Assembly (NCBI GenBank): GCA_014376445.1
Contig: JACMRM010000002.1
Span: 1-36,296, forward strand
Direction of reading: 5' to 3'
Source: Bacteriovorax sp.
GTDB lineage: Bacteria; Bdellovibrionota; Bacteriovoracia; Bacteriovoracales; Bacteriovoracaceae
Length of the DNA stretch: 36,296 nucleotides
Part shown: positions 7,653-14,381 of the stretch, piece by piece
Position numbering within the stretch: the first letter of the stretch is position 1
How the letters are laid out: each line of letters starts with the position of its first letter
The notes under the pieces: generated by a model
Database searches by the model: none
The model's input: the letters and a program-made list of their open reading frames with translations, nothing else
Told to the model about the DNA's origin: nothing
Program-made: the position numbers and the translations under genes

Positions 7653-8551
7653 TTACTTTTTGAATGTTTGAGCATCATCAAGCACCAGATGGCCGCAATC
7701 AAAAACAGAGATGAGCTGGTAAAGCTTCCGTTGAGAAATTTAGCACTGTAATGAATTATGAGTACAAATATTCTTATGATTGGTTCTGCCCAATTTAATG
7801 GAATCAACCAGAATGTGGCCAGAAATAAAAGTAGCACTGGAAAGATGAAAGTGAAAAGAAAACTTAAAAGAAGACCGACAGGAATTGAGATCAAAGACAC
7901 TTTCTCACCCATAAAAAGTGCGAGGATGAGGTGAGTTGAAAATAATCCTAAGATTAAAATAATTTTAGAGAAATTCCTCAATGAAAAAAATGTTCCTAGA
8001 AAAATAAAACTATAGATAAAACCTAAGGGAGATCGTGAGAATCCACCAATAAGAATCGAGATAAAAAAAGTCAGCATGAAAATGTGTTCGACGGAGAGTT
8101 TAAGTTTTGAAAGGAATTTGAACTGGGAAAATATTCTCAATATTGAAAGCCGTTTAATAGCATCAAATGATGGTAAGAAAAAGGCTATGGACAAAAATGC
8201 AATGTTGGAGAGTCGTTTGAGGCGTTTTGATTTAATCCTCTTCAGAAAAAAACCTATGAAAAGAAGTATTCCTGACAAATGAATACCCGATGGAGATAAA
8301 AGAAAAGAAAGATTATCTTTTTTGAAGGCATTTTTTGTATAAGGAGAAATTCCATTCTTATCCCCGGTTATAAAACTGAAAAGTATCGCTGCATTTTCCG
8401 GTCTGTCAAAACGATCTCTGATCTTTTGTCTGTAAGATATGAGGAAGTCGGGTATTCTTTTAGTTGCCGGCCTGATCTTCTGCCGGCCTTCCTGGATGGT
8501 GATTCCAAGTAAAAGGGCGCTCAGAAGACTTATTAATATGAAAAATTTCAT
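7553..8551 (-). CDS. comEC: ComEC/Rec2-type DNA-uptake channel, reduced form
   Basis: This is a polytopic membrane protein of 332 residues (340 if ATG 8575 is used). Near residue 60 is the competence-domain signature ALLxGdrxxl-like segment, here ITGDKNGISPYTKNAFKK, followed by LSFLLSPSGIHLSGI, which matches the family's conserved 'sHLLAiSGlHl' segment. About nine hydrophobic segments follow. ComEC forms the inner-membrane channel for transforming DNA. Typical members exceed 600 residues; here neither the N-terminal OB-like domain nor the C-terminal metallo-beta-lactamase domain is present. Start at 8551 is preferred because GAG lies six nt upstream; ATG 8575 has no good ribosome site. The 3' end lies at an A7 tract where a -1 frame continues for 65 more codons. 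It is divergent from nadC across a palindrome. No other competence gene is in view. Confidence 0.75.
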   Translation of the reverse strand: MKFFILISLLSALLLGITIQEGRQKIRPATKRIPDFLISYRQKIRDRFDRPENAAILFSFITGDKNGISPYTKNAFKKDNLSFLLSPSGIHLSGILLFIGFFLKRIKSKRLKRLSNIAFLSIAFFLPSFDAIKRLSILRIFSQFKFLSKLKLSVEHIFMLTFFISILIGGFSRSPLGFIYSFIFLGTFFSLRNFSKIILILGLFSTHLILALFMGEKVSLISIPVGLLLSFLFTFIFPVLLLFLATFWLIPLNWAEPIIRIFVLIIHYSAKFLNGSFTSSSLFLIAAIWCLMMLKHSKSKCAAVLILIFLHTNTAMTPVQFPPNLNLKEKKT

Positions 8552-8588
8552 AGCTAACTCATTGAAAAAGGCCATGCTTCACAAAAGA

Positions 8589-8609
8589 CTTAACTCTTCG
8601 AGAGTTAAG
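8589..8609. promoter_or_regulatory. perfect 9-bp palindrome between comEC and nadC
   Basis: CTTAACTCT (8589-8597), TCG, AGAGTTAAG (8601-8609). It sits in the 98-122 nt divergent promoter region, not behind a gene, which argues for a repressor operator rather than a terminator. The nadC start (AGG box about 7 nt upstream of ATG 8674) lies 64 nt away and a -10-like TAGATATAT lies between. Which regulator binds is unknown; NAD genes are often under NadR-, NiaR-, NrtR- or NadQ-type repressors, but I do not recognise one of their sites. Confidence 0.5.
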
Positions 8610-8673
8610 GGTTAAATACTTAGCAATGCTAGATATATGACGTCTTCATCGTCAGTTTTTCATCAGGTTTAAT

Positions 8674-9537
8674 ATGAGTTTACAGACCAAAGGATATGAA
8701 CAGGATTACGCAAGATTTTTTGCAGAAGACGATTTGCAGGGAAATGCGTTTTACTTAAATCAACTTCCAATAACTCAAGTGGAATGCATTTTAAAAATCA
8801 AAAGCAATGTGTTGCTTTCAGGTCTTCCATATTTTGTCGGTGCCTTTAACTATCTCGGATCAAAATTAGACTACAAAGAATTATCTGCAAATGAAGGTGT
8901 GAACTTTAAAAAAGGGCACACGATTTCTTTCAACTTGCCTTTCGCCCTTGCTTTAAGCGGTGAGAGAGTTGCACTTAATCTTCTTCAACAGTCCACACGG
9001 ATTTCGACTTTTACCCAACAGTTTGTAAAAGCTGCCGAAGGATCAAATACAAAAATTCTTGATACGAGAAAAACAACTCCTGGTTTAAGAATACTGGAGA
9101 AATATGCAGTGCGAGTGGGGGGAGCACATAATCATCGTTTCTCGCAGGCCGATGTATGGATGATTAAAGATAATCATAAAACTTTTTTCGGTGGATTAGA
9201 ACCAGCATGGAAATATTTTCAGTCAATGCAGACATTTTATCAAAACACAATTGTTGAAATTCATTCTCTAGATGAATTAAAACAAGCATTCGAGTTAGGT
9301 GTTAAGCACATGATGCTCGATAATTTTTCTCCGGCCGATATCGTCACTGCTATAGCGATAAAAAAAGCTGGAGTTACATATGAAGTTTCTGGTGGAGTAA
9401 AACTCGACAACATAAAAGATTTTTTAATTGAAGGAGTCGATGCAATCAGCATCGGTGCTCTTACTCATAGTGCTCCTCATATCGACTTATCGATGAAGAT
9501 TGTGCCACCTAACAAAAATACAAGCTGGCTCAAATGA
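8674..9537 (+). CDS. nadC: nicotinate-nucleotide pyrophosphorylase (quinolinate phosphoribosyltransferase)
   Basis: A 287-residue cytoplasmic enzyme that makes nicotinate mononucleotide from quinolinate and PRPP with release of CO2, the third step of de novo NAD synthesis. Family hallmarks are LNLLQQSTRISTFTQQFV (101-118), DTRKTTPGLR (130-139), LEKYAVRVGGAHNHR, and MIKDNHK (163-169), then MLDNF and EVSGGV in the barrel. Length is normal. The start ATG has an AGG box seven nt upstream. The stop overlaps the nadB start (ATGA at 9534-9537), so the two are an operon. Quinolinate synthase NadA is not in the window and must be elsewhere. The palindrome upstream may control the pair. Confidence 0.95.
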   Translation: MSLQTKGYEQDYARFFAEDDLQGNAFYLNQLPITQVECILKIKSNVLLSGLPYFVGAFNYLGSKLDYKELSANEGVNFKKGHTISFNLPFALALSGERVALNLLQQSTRISTFTQQFVKAAEGSNTKILDTRKTTPGLRILEKYAVRVGGAHNHRFSQADVWMIKDNHKTFFGGLEPAWKYFQSMQTFYQNTIVEIHSLDELKQAFELGVKHMMLDNFSPADIVTAIAIKKAGVTYEVSGGVKLDNIKDFLIEGVDAISIGALTHSAPHIDLSMKIVPPNKNTSWLK

Positions 9538-11090
9538 ATTTTGAATTTGATGTTTTAATTATCGGAACGGGGATCGCAGGACTTTCTGCAGCAGCAGGAT
9601 TAGCTGAACGCGGACTAAAAGTGGCGATTGTGACTCGTGAGAAGGATCCAGCAATCACCAACACAGTGTGGGCACAAGGTGGAATCATTTACGCTAAAGG
9701 GTCAGAAGAGTCTCTAGTTGAAGACATTATGAAAGCAAGCTCTGGGACTTCTTCTCTTGAAGCGGCCAGGCTTGTTGCTTATGAATCGAGTGAGATTTTA
9801 GAAGACCTTTTAATTCATAAAGCGCATTCAAATTTTGAACGCGACGAAAGTGGTGAGCTTTTATTTACGAAAGAAGCGGCCCACTCGCAACCAAGAATTC
9901 TTTACCGTGGTGACTACACTGGAAAAGATATTCAAATTACTCTATTAAATTATTTAAGAGATAATTTTGGGAATGTAAATTTTCTTACTTCACATACAGC
10001 AATCGATCTTCTCACTGCTCTTCATCATGGTGTGAAAATTCAGCAGCGCTATGAAGAAAATAAAGTATTGGGTGCATACATTTTCAATCAAGAGACAAAA
10101 CAAGTTGAAAAGATACTGGCAAAATACACAGTTCTTGCGACTGGTGGTATCGGTGCACTTTACCTTCACCATACTAATTCAGAAGGTGCTCGTGGTGACG
10201 GACATGCAATGGCCAAAAGAGCTGGTGCAGTTTTAACTGATTTAGAATTTATTCAATTTCATCCAACAAGTTTTTACGGTGGAGCCACTCAGAGAAGATT
10301 TCTTGTGAGTGAAGCTGTCCGTGGAGAGGGTGGACTTCTTATCAACTCTTTAGGCAAACGTTTCATGGCCAAATACCATCCAGACATGGAGCTTGCTCCA
10401 CGTGATGTTGTTGCTCGTGCGATCGCTGAAGAAATTATTGAAACACAAAGTGACTGCGTGTATTTAGATATTACTCACAAAGATCCTGAATGGATTAAAA
10501 ATCGTTTTCCTACAATCTACAAACATTGCCTGGAGCATGGAGTTGATATGTGCACGGAGCGTATTCCTGTCGTCCCAGCTGCTCACTATACTTGTGGTGG
10601 AGTGAAGACAGATCTTAAAGGGCAAACAACTCTTAAAAATTTATATGCTGTTGGTGAAGTTGCTTGTACTGGTCTTCACGGTGCAAACCGTTTAGCTTCG
10701 ACATCACTTCTTGAAGGAATGACATTTGGGCATTTTGCAGCTCTCGATATTTTAAAAAATGTTGATAAAGAAGTAATATATTCGAGCGACATGATTAAGA
10801 ACTGGGTTGATGGAACTGAAGAAGTTGATACAGCTCTTATTCATCAGGATTGGATGACGTTAAAACAAACAATGTGGAACTATGTTGGTCTAACAAGATC
10901 AAAAGATCGTCTGTCTCGTGCAGAGGCCATGTTCAACGAACTCTCTGATGAAATCAATCGTTTTTATAAAGACGCATGTCTGGTTGATAATTTAATTGGT
11001 CTAAGAAATGCCGTTGAAGTCGGACAACAGGTTCTTTTAGCATCAAAAAGAAATACCCAATCTGTTGGATGCTTTTATCGTAAGTCATAG
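9534..11090 (+). CDS. nadB: L-aspartate oxidase
   Basis: A 518-residue FAD flavoprotein that oxidises L-aspartate to iminoaspartate, the first step of de novo NAD synthesis. The dinucleotide-binding GTGIAG (residues 11-16) follows the first strand, with TREKDP after it. NTVWAQGGI, HTNSEGARGDGHAMA, EFIQFHPTS, SEAVRGEGG and HYTCGGV are characteristic of the succinate-dehydrogenase/aspartate-oxidase flavoprotein superfamily, and the NLYAVGEVACTGLHGANRLASTSLLE segment is typical of NadB. The C-terminal helical domain is present. It overlaps nadC by four bases and so is translationally coupled. A hairpin follows the stop by 12 nt. Confidence 0.95.
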   Translation: MNFEFDVLIIGTGIAGLSAAAGLAERGLKVAIVTREKDPAITNTVWAQGGIIYAKGSEESLVEDIMKASSGTSSLEAARLVAYESSEILEDLLIHKAHSNFERDESGELLFTKEAAHSQPRILYRGDYTGKDIQITLLNYLRDNFGNVNFLTSHTAIDLLTALHHGVKIQQRYEENKVLGAYIFNQETKQVEKILAKYTVLATGGIGALYLHHTNSEGARGDGHAMAKRAGAVLTDLEFIQFHPTSFYGGATQRRFLVSEAVRGEGGLLINSLGKRFMAKYHPDMELAPRDVVARAIAEEIIETQSDCVYLDITHKDPEWIKNRFPTIYKHCLEHGVDMCTERIPVVPAAHYTCGGVKTDLKGQTTLKNLYAVGEVACTGLHGANRLASTSLLEGMTFGHFAALDILKNVDKEVIYSSDMIKNWVDGTEEVDTALIHQDWMTLKQTMWNYVGLTRSKDRLSRAEAMFNELSDEINRFYKDACLVDNLIGLRNAVEVGQQVLLASKRNTQSVGCFYRKS

Positions 11091-11092
11091 TT

Positions 11093-11126
11093 GAAAAAGA
11101 ATGAGCTCCAAAAGTATTGGAGCTCA
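11093..11126 (-). terminator. hairpin between nadB and the pentapeptide gene
   Basis: TGAGCTCCAA (11102-11111), loop AAGTA, TTGGAGCTCA (11117-11126): a perfect 10-bp stem. Read on the minus strand it is followed by TTCTTTTTC, so it looks like an intrinsic terminator for the minus-strand gene. On the plus strand it closes the nadCB operon but lacks a U-run. The remaining 160 nt up to 11285 show nothing else that I can support. Confidence 0.7.
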
Positions 11127-11285
11127 GTGATAGAGTGTGACCCTTAAACCTAATAATCCTTCATCAAGTTTAAGTTATAGATAATTCCCTCTGCGTTTCT
11201 GTGAAAAGAGATGGAGAGATCCTTGAGGGATGTACGTGATGCCTCTCATATTTTAAAATCAAAATTAAAAAGATAGTTTAAGTGA

Positions 11286-11738
11286 TTACATTAATGCTCG
11301 TGCTGATTCTGAGAGAGTTAGAAATTCAGCTAAACATGTAATCGTGTGGCTTCCAGTGCCTGAGGACTCGTATGATTTACTGTCCTTGTGGTCCGATGAA
11401 GTCAGCTCAGAGTCCTTCATGCTAGATAATCCCCACATGCAATTTTCCCAAGACGTTGATTCAAAATTGCAGTCAGTAAATTTAGAGAATTGGAACTTGC
11501 AATTAATAAACAGACAGTTAATGAAGATGCAATTTTCGACTGTTGAACCAAAAAACGTGCAATTATAAAAGATTACATCCTCATATACCATTTCCGATAG
11601 CTTGCTTCCTGATACCGTAACTCCTTCGTAAGTCACTGAATTAACATCCATATTTTCAAATGTTTGATATGATTCTTCCCCAAGAGTTAACTTTTTTTCT
11701 AGGTATAAGTCTTCGATAAAATAAGTTAACGTTTGCAT
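11286..11738 (-). CDS. pentapeptide-repeat protein
   Basis: This 150-residue protein has no signal peptide. Residues about 55-105 form degenerate pentapeptide repeats (runs such as NCTFF, NCIFI, NCLFI, NCKFQ, DCNFE, NCMWG, with C/L/F at the central positions), which fold into a right-handed quadrilateral beta helix. The tail is serine-rich. Relatives include gyrase-protecting DNA mimics and many proteins of unknown role, so function cannot be inferred. The gene is transcribed divergently from an XRE regulator, and the two share a promoter region containing direct repeats and a TATAAT box, which suggests co-regulation. Cysteine content is high for a cytoplasmic protein. Confidence 0.7.
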   Translation of the reverse strand: MQTLTYFIEDLYLEKKLTLGEESYQTFENMDVNSVTYEGVTVSGSKLSEMVYEDVIFYNCTFFGSTVENCIFINCLFINCKFQFSKFTDCNFESTSWENCMWGLSSMKDSELTSSDHKDSKSYESSGTGSHTITCLAEFLTLSESARALM

Positions 11739-11793
11739 ATCAGATCCCCTTTTAAAGCTTCCTGGCCGCGTTTCCTGCCCTCAGAATATCAAA

Positions 11794-11821
11794 TTAGACC
11801 TATTGCGTCAAGTAATATAAT
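11794..11821 (+). promoter_or_regulatory. candidate promoter of the XRE operon
   Basis: TTAGAC (11794-11799), 16-bp spacer, perfect TATAAT (11816-11821). Transcription would begin near 11828, after the first possible ATG at 11821, which supports the ATG at 11887 as the real start of the regulator. Confidence 0.5.
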
Positions 11822-11845
11822 TGCATCAAGTAATTATCTTGCAAT
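11802..11845. promoter_or_regulatory. direct repeats and dyad, likely autoregulatory operator
   Basis: ATTGCGTCAAGTAAT (11802-11816) and ATTGCATCAAGTAAT (11820-11834) are near-identical direct repeats with 18-bp periodicity, overlapping the -10 box and the start region. The second repeat also forms a dyad, with ATTGCATCAAG facing CTTGCAAT (11838-11845). The spacing is not a whole number of helical turns, so two dimers on one face is not certain. Confidence 0.5.
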
Positions 11846-11886
11846 CCGATAATGCTTTTAGTGGTTTAGGGCAGGAGAAAAATTGC

Positions 11887-12492
11887 ATGGCAGAATTCAA
11901 GAAAAATAAAGTTGAAATGTTTCTAGGGGTTACGAGAAAGTACATGCAAGTACGCGGTGCTATGAGCCAAAAAGAGCTCGCAGAGCAGACGGATGTAGGT
12001 ATTTCTACAATGAGTCGTTTTCTCTCTCAGAAGAGTACGGAGTTAAATCCTCAGCTCATTGCTAAAATAACAGCTAAATTGAATATTCCTCTCCATGAGA
12101 TGATTGATTTTGTCGAAGAGGACTTTGCAGACAGATTTATAAGACTTGTGAAGTTTTATAAAGATGAGCTTAAAGAAGAAGATATAGATGCCACAGAATT
12201 AAAAGACTCTGCACCGGATGCGGCCACTCAGAAAAATGAAAATACAGGTGAGCGAAGAACTACTGAAGAGAGAAGAGATAAAACTGTAGATATAAAAATA
12301 GAAGAAGTGAAGCCAACAACTGCGAAAGATAGATCAGATAAAAGTATCAGGGAAAAACTGGAAAGCTTAACTCCCAGACAGAGAGCTTTCATGACTGAGT
12401 TCTTGAATTTGAAATTAGAAGAAAGAGATTTGATTGTGGATCTCGGAAACAACATGTTTCACTATTTTAAAATGAAAGGTATGGATTTATGA
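11887..12492 (+). CDS. XRE-family transcriptional regulator
   Basis: A 201-residue protein with an N-terminal Cro/C1-type helix-turn-helix (about residues 20-62: MSQKELAEQTDVGISTMSRFL is the core), a long charged, probably disordered linker (about 100-155, many E, K and R) and a conserved-looking C-terminal helix pair starting at SLTPRQRAF. ATG 11887 is chosen because AGGAG lies nine nt upstream and the frame upstream of it lies across the promoter; the longer frame from 11821 adds 22 unlikely residues. The gene overlaps the next one by ATGA and so heads a coupled operon with an exported vWA-like protein and mutY. Repeats at its promoter suggest autoregulation. Confidence 0.8.
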   Translation: MAEFKKNKVEMFLGVTRKYMQVRGAMSQKELAEQTDVGISTMSRFLSQKSTELNPQLIAKITAKLNIPLHEMIDFVEEDFADRFIRLVKFYKDELKEEDIDATELKDSAPDAATQKNENTGERRTTEERRDKTVDIKIEEVKPTTAKDRSDKSIREKLESLTPRQRAFMTEFLNLKLEERDLIVDLGNNMFHYFKMKGMDL

Positions 12493-13280
12493 AAAACATT
12501 CGCACAGCTTTAATTACAATATGTATGCTACCGGTTGTGGCGAGTGCAACTCCGCAGAAAATCGAAATGGTTTTTTTGTCTCCTGAAAAAGTTTCAATGA
12601 TTATTGAGCTGTTGGATAAATATCAGGTCATGAAGATGTCTTCTCATTTATCACAGAATGATATGGATAATTGCCTGCCGATGGGGGATGGATGTTTTAA
12701 TCCTCAGTATGGGTATATTGAAAAGAAATTTGAAGCACCCAAAAATGAAGCAACTGTGCTTGAAGATAAAAAATTTGAGCTTAAAACTTTTAATGCCGTT
12801 GATACCAGCATGATCAATTGTGATAAAAATAATTACTTTGATATTTTCTGTGGGAAAGAGACTGCTAATGCGGCTCCTTCAGAATTAGAAATCTGGTTTG
12901 ATATCTCTTCATCGTTAAGAACCGTCGATTATAATAAAGATCCAGATCAGTGCGCGAGAAGGAGCTTTATGGAAAAAGTCATGGCGTCCTGTAAAAGCAA
13001 AGTGAATGTTTCAATATACAATACCTCTCTTAAACAAATTGGTGATCACTCGAATGTTTGTATGGCCTATGGAATGAATGATGAAGCGAAGCTTGTGAAA
13101 TGGATGAAGGATTCAAAGGCAAGACATTTACTGCTTGTGACAGATATTGATGAGATGTCAGTTGAGATGCGCGATTTTTTATCTAGCAACGGCGCAAAAA
13201 TGACAGGTGATGGCACCAAAGCTTTTACTTCGAAAGATCTAATTGACTATGCAAAGGAATTTACTAAAATGTGCAGATAA
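12489..13280 (+). CDS. exported protein with a possible vWA-like (MIDAS) fold
   Basis: A 263-residue protein with a signal peptide (residues 1-20, cleavage after ASA). After a cysteine-containing N-terminal half comes ELEIWFDISSSLRTVDY, in which D138-x-S140-x-S142 has the DxSxS form of a metal-ion-dependent adhesion site at the end of a beta strand. A later strand LLLVTDIDEMS supplies further acidic residues at the position expected for the last MIDAS loop. Eight cysteines are present, fitting an oxidising periplasm. The vWA call is from motif and strand order only; no closer family is recognised. It overlaps the XRE gene by four bases and mutY by one, an odd partner for a DNA repair enzyme. 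Confidence 0.65.
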   Translation: MKNIRTALITICMLPVVASATPQKIEMVFLSPEKVSMIIELLDKYQVMKMSSHLSQNDMDNCLPMGDGCFNPQYGYIEKKFEAPKNEATVLEDKKFELKTFNAVDTSMINCDKNNYFDIFCGKETANAAPSELEIWFDISSSLRTVDYNKDPDQCARRSFMEKVMASCKSKVNVSIYNTSLKQIGDHSNVCMAYGMNDEAKLVKWMKDSKARHLLLVTDIDEMSVEMRDFLSSNGAKMTGDGTKAFTSKDLIDYAKEFTKMCR

Positions 13281-14347
13281 TGCATAAACTTTTTTCTAAT
13301 CTCGTCATATGGTCAGAATCCCAATACTCACACCTTCCATGGCGTGAGAAGCGTACTCTTTATAAAACATTAGTTTCGGAAATCATGCTTCAACAGACGA
13401 CTGTCGGAACAGTGTTAAATCACTTTGAAAGATTTCTCGTCGAGTACCCAACAATTTTTGATCTGGCACAAGCGAGTGAAGAGCAAGTTTGTATTTCATG
13501 GAAAGGGCTTGGTTACTATCGGCGTGCGAGGAGTCTTCGTAGCGTCGCTATTCAGGTTGTAGAAGAATTTGAAGGTAAAATACCAACAAATCTTAATGAT
13601 CTTTTAAAACTTAAAGGAATCGGACCGTATACGGCAAATGCAATCGTTTCGATAGGTGCAGATAAAAAGGCACTTGCTGTTGATGCCAACCTTGAGAGAG
13701 TGCTGTCGCGCTTTTATGGAGTTGATGTAGAAAAAGGTCCCAAGTTGCAGAAGAAATTATGGAATGATTTTGAACATAAAAAAATCATGGCAGAGATGGA
13801 TGGAATGAGTGCACGTGCACTCAATGAAGCTATGATGGATCTGGGGCGAATTGTCTGTCAGTCAAGGAAAGCAAGCTGCACACTTTGTCCACTTAAACCC
13901 GGGTGCAAAGCTTTTCAGAGCGGTGACCCGCTTCAGTTTCCGGTTGAAAGTAAAAATAAAATTTCAGAAAATTTGTTTATTAAACTCTTACGTGTTGTCG
14001 TTACTAATAAAAAGAAAATTCTTGTTTACCAGAAAAGTGCTAAAGAATGGCTTGCTGGCCAGTGGGAATTGCCAACATTTGTCCTGGAAACGAACGATCA
14101 AAAATTGAAGCAGTATCCGACCATAAAAATTAAACAAAATTTCGAGAAGCTACCTTATCTAAAAACTGGAATTACTAAGTATGACATTCATAATTATATT
14201 CTTGAAATGTCACTGGAAGAATTCGAAAAACTGACAAAGAGAATTGATGTTGACTATATATTCAAGACAAATGATATGAAGTTGAACATGTCTACGGCCA
14301 CACAGAAAGTCTTTAAGACACTGGCAAAAAATAGTCAGGTATGTTAG
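13280..14347 (+). CDS. mutY: A/G-specific adenine glycosylase
   Basis: A 355-residue base-excision repair enzyme that removes adenine mispaired with 8-oxoguanine. Catalytic E34 is in SEIMLQQT, the helix-hairpin-helix is LKGIGPYTANAI (111-122), and catalytic D135 is in VDANLERVLSR. The [4Fe-4S] cluster ligands are C193, C200, C203 and C209 with the standard 6-2-5 spacing. A C-terminal MutT-like 8-oxoguanine-recognition domain follows (about 220-355). ATG 13280 is preferred because it overlaps the upstream stop as TAATG; a GTG three codons earlier is the alternative. The family call is firm. Confidence 0.95.
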   Translation: MHKLFSNLVIWSESQYSHLPWREKRTLYKTLVSEIMLQQTTVGTVLNHFERFLVEYPTIFDLAQASEEQVCISWKGLGYYRRARSLRSVAIQVVEEFEGKIPTNLNDLLKLKGIGPYTANAIVSIGADKKALAVDANLERVLSRFYGVDVEKGPKLQKKLWNDFEHKKIMAEMDGMSARALNEAMMDLGRIVCQSRKASCTLCPLKPGCKAFQSGDPLQFPVESKNKISENLFIKLLRVVVTNKKKILVYQKSAKEWLAGQWELPTFVLETNDQKLKQYPTIKIKQNFEKLPYLKTGITKYDIHNYILEMSLEEFEKLTKRIDVDYIFKTNDMKLNMSTATQKVFKTLAKNSQVC

Positions 14348-14381
14348 TTTATGAGTTTCCTTCTTCTGCCGATAAGTGAAT

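Noticed and set aside
11217-11255. Possible hairpin around GATCCTTGAGGGAT near the end of the nadB intergenic stretch
   Set aside because: The stem is short and lacks a U-run or conservation evidence, so I do not call it.
11821-11886. A 22-residue N-terminal extension of the XRE regulator
   Set aside because: It overlaps the promoter and operator; AGGAG before ATG 11887 gives a better start.
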